Numbered from the stretch's first letter, positions 54,283 through 63,767 are shown. The stretch is 64,000 nucleotides of DNA from Ensifer oleiphilus (GCF_013371465.1 NZ_JABWDU010000001.1:1107794-1171793), one strand, 5' to 3'. Notes: generated by a model not told the origin, from the sequence alone. Translations and numbers: made by a program.

Positions 54283-55776
54283 TTATCCGTTGCTGGCGAG
54301 AACCGAGAGTTTGCGGACATTGCTGGCGCCTTCCTGGTCGAGAAGGCGGGTCGGATAGTCCCCGGTGAAATAGTGATCGGTGAACTGCGGCGACTTGGGA
54401 TCGCGCTTGATACCGCCGACGGCTTCGTAGAGGCCGTCAATCGACAGGAACTCGAGAGAGTCAGCACCGATGAAGCGGCACATGGAGGCGAGGTCCGCAT
54501 GCTGGTTGGCGAGCAGCTTGTCGCGATCCGGCGTGTCGATGCCATAGAAATCCGGGTGGAAGATCATCGGGCTGGCGACGCGCACATGCACTTCGCGGGC
54601 ACCGGCATCGCGGATCATCTGAACGATCTTGACCGAGGTCGTCCCGCGCACGATCGAATCGTCGACGAGCACGACACGCTTGCCCTCGATCATCGCACGG
54701 TTGGCCGAGTGCTTCAGCTTGACGCCGAAGGCGCGGATCTGCTGGGTCGGCTCGATGAAGGTGCGGCCGACATAATGGTTGCGGATGATGCCAAGCTCGA
54801 AGGGAATGCCGCTCTGCTGCGCGTAGCCGATCGCAGCGGGCGTGCCGCCATCGGGAACCGGCACGACGACATCGGCTTCAACCGGCGCTTCCTTTGCGAG
54901 ATTCTGCCCCATGTTCTTGCGTGCGACATAGACGTTGCGGCCGCCGACGACGGAATCCGGACGGGCGAAGTAAACGTATTCGAACAGGCAGAGCCGCTCC
55001 GGCTGCGGGGCAACCGGCTTGCGGGCATCGATCGAGATCGATCCGTCGGCCTGGATCTCGCAGATGATGATTTCGCCATTCTCGACGTCGCGCACGAACT
55101 TGGCGCCGATGATGTCGAGTGCGCAGGTCTCCGAGCAGAAGATCGGCTTGCCATCAAGTTCGCCCATGACGAGCGGACGGATGCCGTGCGGGTCGCGGGC
55201 GGCAATCAGCTTGGTTCGGGTCAGCGCCAGCATCGAGTAGCCGCCTTCGACCTGCGCGATCGCATCGGCGAAGCGGTCGGTGGTCGAAGCGTGCTTTGAG
55301 CGGGCGATGAGGTGAAGGACCACTTCGGTATCCGACGTCGACTGACAGATGGCGCCGTCCGAGATGATCTGGCGGCGCAGCGTCAGGCCGTTGGTGAAGT
55401 TGCCGTTATGGGCGATCGCAATGCCGCCTTCATGCAATTCGGCAAACAGCGGCTGGACGTTGCGCAGCGCCACTTCGCCTGTCGTCGAGTAGCGCGTATG
55501 GCCGATGGACATGAAGCCCGGTAGCTTTGCGAGGGTCGCGGGGTCTGTGTAGTGATCACCGACCAGGCCCATGCGCTTTTCGGTGCAGAACTGCTTGCCG
55601 TCGAAGGTGACGATACCGGCGGCCTCCTGGCCGCGATGCTGGAGCGCGTGCAGGCCGAGCGCCGTCAGCGCCGCGGCATCCGGATGCCCCAGGATGCCGA
55701 ACACACCGCACTCTTCGTGCAGGGTATCGCCATCGATTTCGTCATGGATTTCCTTGGATCTCAGATCGGTCATCAC
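54283..55776 (-). CDS. purF: Amidophosphoribosyltransferase
   Basis: PurF makes phosphoribosylamine from PRPP and glutamine, the first step of purine synthesis. HEECGVFGILGH (20-31) shows the nucleophile Cys23, exposed after propeptide removal. Conserved glutaminase blocks include GIAIAHNGNFTNG and the PRPP-binding loop RVVLVDDSIVRGTTS near 359-373. The protein has 497 residues. ATG at position 1 or 2 is possible. It is downstream of cvpA, which is the common cvpA-purF order. Confidence 0.96.
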   Translation of the reverse strand: MMTDLRSKEIHDEIDGDTLHEECGVFGILGHPDAAALTALGLHALQHRGQEAAGIVTFDGKQFCTEKRMGLVGDHYTDPATLAKLPGFMSIGHTRYSTTGEVALRNVQPLFAELHEGGIAIAHNGNFTNGLTLRRQIISDGAICQSTSDTEVVLHLIARSKHASTTDRFADAIAQVEGGYSMLALTRTKLIAARDPHGIRPLVMGELDGKPIFCSETCALDIIGAKFVRDVENGEIIICEIQADGSISIDARKPVAPQPERLCLFEYVYFARPDSVVGGRNVYVARKNMGQNLAKEAPVEADVVVPVPDGGTPAAIGYAQQSGIPFELGIIRNHYVGRTFIEPTQQIRAFGVKLKHSANRAMIEGKRVVLVDDSIVRGTTSVKIVQMIRDAGAREVHVRVASPMIFHPDFYGIDTPDRDKLLANQHADLASMCRFIGADSLEFLSIDGLYEAVGGIKRDPKSPQFTDHYFTGDYPTRLLDQEGASNVRKLSVLASNG

Positions 55777-55873
55777 AGTCGCCTTTGCTCCGTGCCGGTG
55801 CGCATATCGTGATCAGGCCCGCCGTCTTCAAGCGATATTAGCTGAAAACGGACACAAGCGTTATTCCCAAAAG

Positions 55874-55900
55874 GACAAAGCCCGCGCAGCGGGCTTTGTC
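55874..55900 (-). terminator. Terminator of cvpA
   Basis: GACAAAGCCCGC (55874-55885) pairs with GCGGGCTTTGTC (55889-55900) around GCA. It lies between cvpA and purF; on the minus strand it is followed by CTTTTGGG. purF therefore probably has its own promoter. Confidence 0.8.
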
Positions 55901-55917
55901 GGCAGTTTTTCCATGTC

Positions 55918-56541
55918 TCAGCCGTTGGTGGCCGGGGCGTCGTCAACCGGCGCCTGGTCGGGCGAACCCGACGGTGCCTGTCCGGGCGTGCCGGCCGGGG
56001 TCTCGCCTTCGCCTTCACCAGTCGTGTCCTTGCCGCGCAGGCGGTCGAGGATGGTGGCGTCGGCTTCCTCGGGCAGGAGCGCGATCAGCTTGTTGCCGAG
56101 ATTGTCGAGCAGCGGCTTGGACTTCGCCTGTGTAACCCAACCCGGCTGCTGCTGCGGAGCGACCAGCCAGTTGAAGAACAGCATGGCGACAACCACGAGC
56201 AGGATGCCGCGTGCGGCCCCGAAGAGAAAGCCGAGCGTGCGGTCGAGCGCGCCTATGCGGCTGTCGATGATGAAATCGGCAATCCGCATGGTGATGAAGG
56301 AAATGATGATGAGCGCGACCAGGAAGATCACCGCCGCCGAGCCGATCAGCGCGACCGTATCGCTGCTGGTGTATTGCTTGGCATAGGGCAAGAGGTGCGG
56401 GTAGAGGAAGTAGGCCGCTGCCGCAGCGCCCACCCAGCTTGCAACCGACAGGACCTCGCGCGAGAAGCCTCGTACCATGGCCAGGATTGCTGAAAACAGC
56501 GCGACGCCGAGAACGATACCGTCGAGAATTGTAATGGGCAT
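55918..56541 (-). CDS. cvpA: CvpA family membrane protein
   Basis: The 207-residue protein has four hydrophobic segments in the first 130 residues (starting ITILDGIVLGVALFSAILAM) with the conserved GFSREVLSVASWVGA, the usual CvpA pattern. The C-terminal 45 residues are Pro/Gly/Glu-rich and disordered. CvpA is linked to colicin V production and envelope integrity in other bacteria. It is between radA and purF, as is common. Confidence 0.88.
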   Translation of the reverse strand: MPITILDGIVLGVALFSAILAMVRGFSREVLSVASWVGAAAAAYFLYPHLLPYAKQYTSSDTVALIGSAAVIFLVALIIISFITMRIADFIIDSRIGALDRTLGFLFGAARGILLVVVAMLFFNWLVAPQQQPGWVTQAKSKPLLDNLGNKLIALLPEEADATILDRLRGKDTTGEGEGETPAGTPGQAPSGSPDQAPVDDAPATNG

Positions 56542-56675
56542 TTTGTCCTTACTCCGAACCCGGTTCGTCCGGGTCTCCTCAAGCCTATCCGCCGTCGGCC
56601 CTGCCTGATATCCAGGGCATTGTTGTGAGCCTGCTCAGAAGCCGCCTCGTGGAGCCGCTTGCAGCACCCGCACCT

Positions 56676-58079
56676 TCAATCTGCGTCCTCTGCCGGCCTC
56701 AGCGCGTTTCGCGATCCCGCGATGCGCGCCACCAGATCCGGCAGGCTTTCCAGCTCGCTCCACCGGCCATTGCCATTTTTCGGCAATTCGGTCGAGGCAG
56801 CAGGCAGAACAGCCTGCGAGAAACCGAGTTTCTCGGCTTCCTTGAGGCGTTGAGCGGTATGCGCAACCGGCCGGATGGCGCCCGACAAGCTGACTTCGCC
56901 GAAATAGACGCAATCAGCCGGAAGGGCAAGCCCGGCAAGCGACGAAACCAGTGCGGAAGCCACGGCCAGGTCGGCGGCAGGCTCGGAAATCCGGTAGCCG
57001 CCGGCGATGTTGAGGTAGACGTCGTGCTGGCCGAGCCTCACGCCGCAATGGGCTTCGAGTACGGCAAGGATCATGGAAAGGCGAGCCGAGTCCCAGCCGA
57101 CGATGGCGCGGCGCGGCGTGCCGAGCGAGGTCGGCGCCACCAGCGCCTGCACTTCGACCAGGATCGGCCGCGTGCCCTCCATTCCGGCAAAGACGGCAGC
57201 ACCGGGCGATTTCTCGTTGCGCTCGCCGAGGAACAATTCCGATGGGTTGGCGACCTCGCGCAGCCCCTTGTCCGACATCTCGAAGACGCCGATCTCGTCG
57301 GTGGGTCCAAAGCGGTTCTTCACTGTTCTGAGGATGCGGTAGTGATGGCCGCGATCACCTTCGAAATAGAGCACCGCATCGACCATGTGCTCGACGACGC
57401 GGGGGCCGGCGATCTGGCCTTCCTTGGTGACGTGGCCGACGAGCACGACGGCGGTGCCCGTCTGCTTGGCAAAACGGATCATCGCCTGCACGCCGGTGCG
57501 CACCTGGGTGACCGTGCCGGGGGCCGAATCGACGATGTCGCTCCAGAGCGTCTGGATCGAGTCGATGATGACGAGATCGGGGCGCTTGCCCTCGGCAAGC
57601 GTTGCCAGAATGTCTTCGACATTGGTTTCGGCCGCGAGCAGCACATCGCTGTCGGCGGCACCCAGCCGCTGGGCGCGCAGGCGCACCTGGGCGACGGCCT
57701 CTTCCCCGGAGACGTAGATGACGCGGTGCTTCTGGCGGGCAAGGGCGGCTGCCGCCTGCATCAGCACCGTCGATTTGCCGATGCCGGGATCGCCACCGAT
57801 GAGCAAAGCGGAGCCGCGAACGAAGCCGCCGCCGGTCGCGCGATCAAGCTCGGATATGCCGGTCTGGATGCGCGGGGCGTCCTCGATTTCGCCGGATAGC
57901 GTGGTGAGTGCGACGGGGCGCCCCTTTTTCGGCGCACGCGAAGGGCCTCCGCCGATACCTGCGGTCGGGTCGTCTTCGATGATCGTGTTCCATTCGCCGC
58001 AGCCCTCGCACTTGCCGGCCCAGCGGGTATGGATAGTGCCGCAGTTCTGGCAGACGAATTGGGTGCGGGCTTTCGCCAT
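56676..58079 (-). CDS. radA: DNA repair protein RadA
   Basis: RadA is a RecA-like branch-migration helicase. Order: zinc finger FVCQNCGTIHTRWAGKCEGC (8-27, two CxxC), P-loop GGDPGIGKSTVLMQ (about 98-111), the RadA motif VKNRFGPTDEIGVFEM (about 260-275), and a Lon-like C-terminal domain with AVASALVSSLAG. The 467 residues are complete. It is downstream of alr and upstream of cvpA. Confidence 0.95.
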   Translation of the reverse strand: MAKARTQFVCQNCGTIHTRWAGKCEGCGEWNTIIEDDPTAGIGGGPSRAPKKGRPVALTTLSGEIEDAPRIQTGISELDRATGGGFVRGSALLIGGDPGIGKSTVLMQAAAALARQKHRVIYVSGEEAVAQVRLRAQRLGAADSDVLLAAETNVEDILATLAEGKRPDLVIIDSIQTLWSDIVDSAPGTVTQVRTGVQAMIRFAKQTGTAVVLVGHVTKEGQIAGPRVVEHMVDAVLYFEGDRGHHYRILRTVKNRFGPTDEIGVFEMSDKGLREVANPSELFLGERNEKSPGAAVFAGMEGTRPILVEVQALVAPTSLGTPRRAIVGWDSARLSMILAVLEAHCGVRLGQHDVYLNIAGGYRISEPAADLAVASALVSSLAGLALPADCVYFGEVSLSGAIRPVAHTAQRLKEAEKLGFSQAVLPAASTELPKNGNGRWSELESLPDLVARIAGSRNALRPAEDAD

Positions 58080-58146
58080 CGGATGTAACTTTCACAGTGC
58101 GGAAACTTCAGCGCATCGCCAACGGCGATGCGGCCGGTGATCAGAG

Positions 58147-58197
58147 AATCACTTTTGCCTCCACATAATGCCGCGAAACGCGGAACAAAAGGTGATT
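58147..58197. repeat. Nested hairpin between alr and radA
   Basis: AATCACTTTTG (58147-58157) pairs with CAAAAGGTGATT (58186-58197) with one bulged G; inside is CCGCG-AAA-CGCGG (58171-58183). It lies between two minus-strand genes and may be an alr terminator or part of the radA leader. Confidence 0.45.
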
Positions 58198-58236
58198 TTC
58201 GGCGACGGACTGTAAAGTATCCGTGTGAAGGTCGCC

Positions 58237-59376
58237 TCAGACGGCGCCGACGTAGTGACGTTCGTAGCGGTGGCCGAGGCTCGTCAGCATCTCGTAGCCG
58301 ATCGTGCCGCCGGCGCGCGCCACATCGTCCACGGCGATATGCCGGCCGAAAAGCTCGATATAGTCGCCCGCCCGAACAGCGTTTTCCGGAAGGTCGGTCA
58401 CGTCGAAGAGGCTGAGGTCCATCGTCACCCGGCCGACATGCGGCACCTTCTGGCCGTGCAGGAAGCCGAAGGCGCCCGAAGGCGTTGCTTGCCTGAGTGT
58501 CACGCCACCGCCTGAGACAGACCGGTGGTAGCCGTCGGCATAACCGACAGCAACTGTCGCGATGCGACTGTCGCGATTGAAACGGGCGGACGCGCCGTAA
58601 CTTGCGTGACCACCGGAGGCGACAGTGCGCACCTGAAGGATCCGGGCTTCGGCCGTCACCACCGGCTTCATCGGATTGGCAACGTCATTGACCGCTTCGC
58701 CGCCATAGACGGCAATGCCCGGGCGCGTCAGGTCGAAGTGATAGTCGCTGCCCAGAAACACGCCACCGGAGTTGGCAAGGCTCGCGTCGACGCCCTCGAA
58801 TGCGGCCGTGGCTTCGCGGAAACGGTTGAGCTGGTAACCGTTGAGCGGGTTGTCCGGGTCGTCGGCGCAGGCGAGATGGCTCATGATCAGGACGGGCGAA
58901 AAGCTGGCAGGGCGCGCCGGATCGTTGGCAAGAGCAACGGCCTCCTCGACCGACAACCCCAGCCGGTTCATGCCGGTATCGACATGCAGCACGCAAGGAT
59001 GGTCGCCGCGCTCGGACAGCGCTGCCATGAAAACGGCCAGTTGCTCCTCGGAATTGATCACCGGCACCAGATCGTTGTCGAAGAACATCGGCTCGTTGCC
59101 GGGCCACATGCCGGCCAGGATGTAGATCCGGGCTTCGGGCAACAGGGGTCGCAGGTCGGCGCCTTCCTCCGCATTGGCGACGAAGAAATCGCGGGCGCCG
59201 GCGGCGTAAAGCGCAGGCGCGGCCCCCTCGATGCCAAGGCCGTAGGCATCGGCCTTCAGCACCGCGGCGGCGCGTGCCTTGCCCGAGCGGGCATTCATCG
59301 AACGCCAGTTGTCTGCCAATGCGTTGAGGTCGATCGTGAGCCGGTTGGAGGCGGAGAGAAATTCTGAACTGAGCAT
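58237..59376 (-). CDS. alr: Alanine racemase
   Basis: Alr is a PLP enzyme that makes D-alanine for peptidoglycan. AVLKADAYGLG (38-48) contains the PLP Lys41, and SGGHASYGASARF near residues 265-277 contains the catalytic Tyr. HVDTGMNRLGLS and MSHLACAD are other conserved parts. The protein has 379 residues. I start at the ATG at 59374-59376 because earlier in-frame codons lack family similarity and would run into the divergent AraC promoter. Confidence 0.93.
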   Translation of the reverse strand: MLSSEFLSASNRLTIDLNALADNWRSMNARSGKARAAAVLKADAYGLGIEGAAPALYAAGARDFFVANAEEGADLRPLLPEARIYILAGMWPGNEPMFFDNDLVPVINSEEQLAVFMAALSERGDHPCVLHVDTGMNRLGLSVEEAVALANDPARPASFSPVLIMSHLACADDPDNPLNGYQLNRFREATAAFEGVDASLANSGGVFLGSDYHFDLTRPGIAVYGGEAVNDVANPMKPVVTAEARILQVRTVASGGHASYGASARFNRDSRIATVAVGYADGYHRSVSGGGVTLRQATPSGAFGFLHGQKVPHVGRVTMDLSLFDVTDLPENAVRAGDYIELFGRHIAVDDVARAGGTIGYEMLTSLGHRYERHYVGAV

Positions 59377-59530
59377 GCCTGACACTCTGCGTGGACGATC
59401 AAAGAGCAATACAGTCAACCATCCTCGCCCGCAAATGCCGTCCTGCGGCATGGCGGCATTCGGTCGGGAGGTAGTAGCGAAGAGCACTTTTGTGCAAGAC
59501 GGTTGCCGTTGCGGACGCTAGGATTGCCCC

Positions 59531-60388
59531 ATGCACACGATTTCGCAGGAACAAGCTCTTGATACCATGCCGCTGGAGGGCGCGGAGCGGACCCGCTTCT
59601 GGCGGGACCCCAGGTTCGATGGCATGGAATGTCTGACCGCGACCTTCATCACGCACGAGTTTGCGCCGCACGCGCACGACACATTCAGTATCGGCGCGAT
59701 CGAAGCTGGATCGCAAATCAGCAAGATCAGGGGTGAAAGATCGCAAGCGGGCCCAGGCGATTTCTACCTCATCAATCCAGACGAGATCCACGACGGTCAC
59801 CCAGGCGGGAGTGGCTACCGCTACCGTATGGTCTATCCAAGCACCGACCTGTTGGTGAACATCCTGGAAGACGTCACCGGGCGTGCGTTCCAGGGAACGC
59901 CGTCCTTTTCAAAGCGTATGCTGCGCGACCCTGATTTAGCCCAATCATTCTACCACGCGCACAAGGCCCTTGAGCATGCGACCGGCGCCCTCGAAGCCGA
60001 GGAACGCATGTTCGGCGTGCTTGCCACGATGTTCGAGCGGCACGGCAGTTCGATCATCGCGCCGGTCGACACGAAGGAACAGTCTGCGGTTCAGCAGGCC
60101 CGCGACTATCTGACCGAGAACTACGCTGAAGATATCGGCCTGGAGGAGCTGGCGAGGGTCGCCGGCCTCAGTCGCGCGCATCTGATCCGGGCTTTCCGGC
60201 GGCAGTTTCACATCACGCCGCATGCCTTCCTCACCGACAAGCGCGTGCGGGCGGCAAAGACGCTGCTGCGGCACGGCTGGTCGGCGGTCGATACCGCCTA
60301 TCAATGCGGCTTTGCCGATCAGGCGCACTTTACCCGGCACTTCAAGGCACGAACCGGCGTGACGCCTGGCGCCTTTCGCGCCGGTTGA
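59531..60388 (+). CDS. AraC-family transcriptional regulator
   Basis: The 285-residue regulator has an N-terminal cupin-type sensor domain (FAPHAHDTFSIGAIEAGSQI about 41-60) and a C-terminal pair of helix-turn-helix motifs: IGLEELARVAGLSRAHLIRA (about 203-222) and SAVDTAYQCGFADQAHFTRH (about 255-274). This type commonly sits next to azlCD or LysE export genes. Here azlC starts 75 bp downstream on the same strand, so it is the likely regulator of amino acid export. Confidence 0.92.
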   Translation: MHTISQEQALDTMPLEGAERTRFWRDPRFDGMECLTATFITHEFAPHAHDTFSIGAIEAGSQISKIRGERSQAGPGDFYLINPDEIHDGHPGGSGYRYRMVYPSTDLLVNILEDVTGRAFQGTPSFSKRMLRDPDLAQSFYHAHKALEHATGALEAEERMFGVLATMFERHGSSIIAPVDTKEQSAVQQARDYLTENYAEDIGLEELARVAGLSRAHLIRAFRRQFHITPHAFLTDKRVRAAKTLLRHGWSAVDTAYQCGFADQAHFTRHFKARTGVTPGAFRAG

Positions 60389-60463
60389 TCACTTTCGTTC
60401 AATACGGCCCGCTCGGCCGAACCTAAATGTCCTCCATTCGTCATCGATCGGGAGACAAGAGCA

Positions 60464-61165
60464 TTGAGCGATACGGGATTCCTTCCAGACTTTAGAGCCG
60501 GGGCCATGGCGATGGCGCCGCTGATCGTGGCTGTCATGCCGATCGGGCTGGTGTTCGGCGCGGTTGCCGCTGGCAAGGGGCTTTCGGGCGCTGAAGTGAC
60601 GTTGATGAGCGCGCTGGTTTTTGCCGGCGGCTCGCAATTCGTGGCGATGGATATCTGGACGCATCCGGCCTCCTGGGCAGCGCTCGCGTTTTCGGCCCTG
60701 CTCGTCAATGTCAGACACGTGCTGATGAGCGCGTCGCTCGGCGGAAAGCTGCAAGGGTTCTCGGGCCCGGCGAAATACGCCTCGATGCTTCTGCTCGCAG
60801 ACGAGATCTGGGCGATGGCGGAGATGCGGGCGAAAGAGGGCAAGCTCACGCCCGCGTGGTTTGCAGGACTGGCGGTGCCCTTTTATCTCGTGTGGGTGTC
60901 GACCAGTCTTGCTGGCGCCTTGCTCGGCGCTTTCCTCGGCGATCCCAAAGTGACAGGGCTCGACTTCGCTTTTCCGGCAGTTTTTATCGTGCTGGTCATG
61001 GGCTTCTGGAAAGGCCGGGAGACCGGAGCGGTGCTGGCAGCCAGTGCGGCTGCCGCAGTGCTGACGCATCAGCTTCTGCCTGGGGTCTGGTACATCGCCG
61101 CCGGTGCCGCCGCCGGGGTCGCGGTCGCGCTTCTTGCAGGCCGTCGTCAGGAGGCGCTCGCATGA
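60464..61165 (+). CDS. azlC: AzlC family branched-chain amino acid exporter, large subunit
   Basis: AzlC with AzlD exports branched-chain amino acids in Bacillus; here the substrate is inferred. The 233-residue protein has FRAGAMAMAPLIVAVMPIGL (10-29), VFAGGSQFVAMDIW (about 48-61) and LLVNVRHVLMSASLG (about 75-89), all AzlC hallmarks, with about seven membrane segments. The start is TTG 60464, with GGGAG eight bases upstream; later ATG codons would cut into the first motif. The stop overlaps azlD (ATGA). Confidence 0.9.
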   Translation: MSDTGFLPDFRAGAMAMAPLIVAVMPIGLVFGAVAAGKGLSGAEVTLMSALVFAGGSQFVAMDIWTHPASWAALAFSALLVNVRHVLMSASLGGKLQGFSGPAKYASMLLLADEIWAMAEMRAKEGKLTPAWFAGLAVPFYLVWVSTSLAGALLGAFLGDPKVTGLDFAFPAVFIVLVMGFWKGRETGAVLAASAAAAVLTHQLLPGVWYIAAGAAAGVAVALLAGRRQEALA

Positions 61166-61467
61166 CTGTCGATCCGAACATGCTTCTTGCCATCGTCGCG
61201 ATGGCGATCGCCACTGTCGCCACCCGCATCGGCGGGCTGGTGCTCATTCGGTTCGTAACGATCGGCGAGACACAGAGGCGCGCGCTTGAGGCCATCCCGC
61301 CGGCGGTGTTGATGGCGGTGATCGCGCCGACGGCGCTGGTCACAGGTCCGGCGGAAACGATCGCGACGGTGGTAACTGCACTTGTTGCCGTGCGCCTGCC
61401 GTTGCTCGCCGCGGTCGCGGCCGGCGTCGTCACCGTGGCGATCCTTAGAATGGCTTTGGGGGCGTAA
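61162..61467 (+). CDS. azlD: AzlD family exporter, small subunit
   Basis: The 101-residue partner of AzlC: three membrane helices, with TVATRIGGLVLIRFVTIGET (18-37) and IPPAVLMAVIAPTALV as the conserved parts. AGGAGGCGC lies nine bases before ATG 61162. The overlap with azlC implies equal production. A bidirectional terminator begins 12 bases before its stop. Confidence 0.88.
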   Translation: MTVDPNMLLAIVAMAIATVATRIGGLVLIRFVTIGETQRRALEAIPPAVLMAVIAPTALVTGPAETIATVVTALVAVRLPLLAAVAAGVVTVAILRMALGA

Positions 61468-61484
61468 GGACGCCCCCAAGTTTT
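61456..61484. terminator. Bidirectional terminator between azlD and dnaB
   Basis: TTGGGGGCG (61456-61464) pairs with CGCCCCCAA (61471-61479) around TAAGGA, then TTTT at 61481-61484. The left arm lies within the last azlD codons. It serves the convergent azlD and dnaB. Confidence 0.88.
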
Positions 61485-61485
61485 C

Positions 61486-62988
61486 TCAGTGTTCTTCGTA
61501 CTGGGTGAACGACGGATCGGCCAGATCGGTAAAGCGGGTGAATTCCGACTGGAAGGCGAGCTTGACCGTACCGGTCGGTCCGTGACGCTGCTTTGCGATG
61601 ATCACGTCGGCCGTGCCCTTCACCTGCTCCATCTTCATCTTCCACTCGTCGTACTTCGGGTCGAACTCGTCGCGGGGCTCGAGGTTCTTGACGTAGTACT
61701 CCTCACGGAACACGAAGAGCACGACGTCGGCGTCCTGCTCGATCGAGCCCGATTCACGCAGGTCGGAGAGCTGGGGGCGCTTGTCTTCGCGGCTTTCCAC
61801 CTGACGGGAGAGCTGTGACAGCGCGATGATCGGTACGTTCAGCTCCTTGCCGAGCGCCTTCAGGCCGGTGGTGATCTGCGTAATTTCCTGCACGCGGTTG
61901 TCGCTCGACTTGCCCGAGCCGGTCATGAGCTGGATATAGTCGACCACCAGGCAATCGAGGCCGCGCTGGCGCTTCAGGCGGCGGGCGCGGGCGGAGAGCT
62001 GGGCAATAGAGATACCACCGGTCTGGTCGATGAACAGCGGCACTTTCTGCATCATCTGCGAGCAGGCGACGAGCTTTTCGAAATCGGCTTCGGAGATGTC
62101 GCCGCGGCGGATCTTGGAGGACGAGACTTCGGTCTGCTCGGAAATGATACGGGTGGCCAGCTGTTCGGACGACATTTCGAGCGAGTAGAAGCCGACGACG
62201 CCGCCGTTCTTCGCCTTGAACGAGCCGTCCGCCTGGACCTCCGGATCGTAGGCGGCAGCGATGTTGTAGGCGATGTTGGTTGCAAGCGAAGTCTTGCCCA
62301 TGCCGGGGCGTCCTGCGAGCACGATCAAGTCCGAGCGCTGCAGACCGCCCATGCGGGCGTCGAGCGACAGGATGCCGGTGGAAATGCCCGACAGGCTGCC
62401 GTCACGCTCGAAGGCCTGGCCGGCCATGTCGATCGCGAGCGCCACCGCGTCGTTGAAGGATTGAAAGCCGCCGTCGTAGCGGCCGGTTTCGGCAAGTTCG
62501 AACAGCCGCCGTTCCGCATCCTCGATCTGGCCTTGCGGCGGCATGTCGAGCGGCGCGTCGAAGGCGATGTTGACCATGTCCTCGCCGATGGTGATCAGCG
62601 ATCGGCGCAGCGCCAAGTCGTAGATGGCGCGACCATAGTCTTCCGCATTGATGATCGAGACGGCGCCGGCGGCAAGGCGCGCTAGATACTGCGCGACCGT
62701 CAGGTCGCCGACCTTGTCGTCGGCCTTCAGGAAGGTCTTGATCGTCACCGGGTTGGCGGTCTTGCCCATGCGGATGATGTCGCCGGCAACTTCGTAGATG
62801 CGGCGATGCAGCGGTTCGAACAGGTGAACCGGCTTCAGGAAATCCGAGACACGGTAGAACGCATCATTGTTGACGAGGATCGCGCCGAGCAGCGCCTGTT
62901 CGGCTTCAAGGTTGTTCGGCGCCTCGCGATAATGCTGGTCCGACTGGTCCTTGCCGATAGGGGCTAGCTTTCGCGCTGCGTCGTTCAT
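61486..62988 (-). CDS. dnaB: Replicative DNA helicase DnaB
   Basis: DnaB is the hexameric helicase at the replication fork. The N-terminal domain begins NLEAEQALLGAILVNNDAFY, and the RecA-like motor has GRPGMGKTSLA (about 219-229), YSLEMSSEQLATRIISEQTE (about 258-277) and DCLVVDYIQLMTGSG (about 346-360). The 500 residues are complete. I chose the ATG at 62986-62988 (MNDAARKLAPIG), as the upstream extension is not like the family. No intein interrupts the motor domain. Confidence 0.95.
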   Translation of the reverse strand: MNDAARKLAPIGKDQSDQHYREAPNNLEAEQALLGAILVNNDAFYRVSDFLKPVHLFEPLHRRIYEVAGDIIRMGKTANPVTIKTFLKADDKVGDLTVAQYLARLAAGAVSIINAEDYGRAIYDLALRRSLITIGEDMVNIAFDAPLDMPPQGQIEDAERRLFELAETGRYDGGFQSFNDAVALAIDMAGQAFERDGSLSGISTGILSLDARMGGLQRSDLIVLAGRPGMGKTSLATNIAYNIAAAYDPEVQADGSFKAKNGGVVGFYSLEMSSEQLATRIISEQTEVSSSKIRRGDISEADFEKLVACSQMMQKVPLFIDQTGGISIAQLSARARRLKRQRGLDCLVVDYIQLMTGSGKSSDNRVQEITQITTGLKALGKELNVPIIALSQLSRQVESREDKRPQLSDLRESGSIEQDADVVLFVFREEYYVKNLEPRDEFDPKYDEWKMKMEQVKGTADVIIAKQRHGPTGTVKLAFQSEFTRFTDLADPSFTQYEEH

Positions 62989-63318
62989 GGTGGTTCGTCT
63001 CTGCCTTTTCTGGTGTGCACCCGGTTTGATATCTGCGACTCTGCGGGTCAAGTGCATGAGGGACACAGTCGCTGGCCATGTGTTGCAACCCGTTGCCTAT
63101 GCCCGTTGTTCGACTGATCCACAGGCTGACGTCGCAAAAGCACAAAAAATAAAGTTCGCATGAAAAACGACGTTGACGCTGCGAATCGCTGCGACCCGCG
63201 ATTGCGCCAATTCTATCGCTGTTTGCCGCTGCGCTCAAAACGGCATCTTGAAAAAAGCCGCAGGATGGATTAGATAGCAGCAATATAATTAGCATGCTAC
63301 TAATATGGAAAAGTTACT
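62989..63318. other. 330-bp divergent region between dnaB and marR-type gene
   Basis: No coding frame is convincing. The region should hold both promoters and contains an operator-like palindrome at 63288-63304. A run of A residues near 63137-63170 makes part of it A+T-rich. Confidence 0.45.
63288..63304. promoter_or_regulatory. Palindromic operator candidate for the MarR-type regulator
   Basis: TAGCATGCTA (63290-63299) is a perfect 10-bp palindrome, and ATTAG (63288-63292) repeats inverted as CTAAT (63300-63304). It is 14 bp before the marR ATG, the classic position for autorepression. Confidence 0.55.
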
Positions 63319-63762
63319 ATGTATCAACCGACCGTGAATCGCGAATTGTTCGACGCCCTGGCGATGGTCAATCGCAAGCTGCGGGCGGTATTCGATGCCC
63401 GCGTCAAGGAGCGTGGTCTGACGTTGCCACGGGCGAGGGCGCTGTTTGCGCTGACGAAGAAGGATGGCTTGAACCAGCGGGAGCTCGCCGACGAGCTCGA
63501 CATCGAGACGCCAACGATCGTACGCCTCCTGGATGGCATGGAAAAACAGGGCTTTATCGAGCGCCGGGTCGAGGCGACGGACCGCCGGGCCAAGCAGGTC
63601 CACATGACCGAGCTTGGGCGCACGATCGCCGACGAGATCCTGCGGCTTGCCGATGAAATCCGGGCAGAGGTGCTGCTGGGTGTCGACGCCGACGAGGTCG
63701 CTGCCGCGCTGAAGGTGGTCCGCACCATCGCTGACAACGTTCAATCGCTTGCGAAGGAATGA
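63319..63762 (+). CDS. MarR-family transcriptional regulator
   Basis: The 147-residue winged-helix protein has LPRARALFALTKKDGLNQRE (about 36-55), the recognition helix ETPTIVRLLDGMEKQGFIER (about 63-82) and a wing with DRRAKQVHMTELG. It begins an apparent operon with an MFS exporter whose gene starts at its stop codon. This is the layout of MarR/EmrR-controlled multidrug efflux. The effector is unknown. Confidence 0.92.
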   Translation: MYQPTVNRELFDALAMVNRKLRAVFDARVKERGLTLPRARALFALTKKDGLNQRELADELDIETPTIVRLLDGMEKQGFIERRVEATDRRAKQVHMTELGRTIADEILRLADEIRAEVLLGVDADEVAAALKVVRTIADNVQSLAKE

Positions 63763-63767
63763 TGGGG

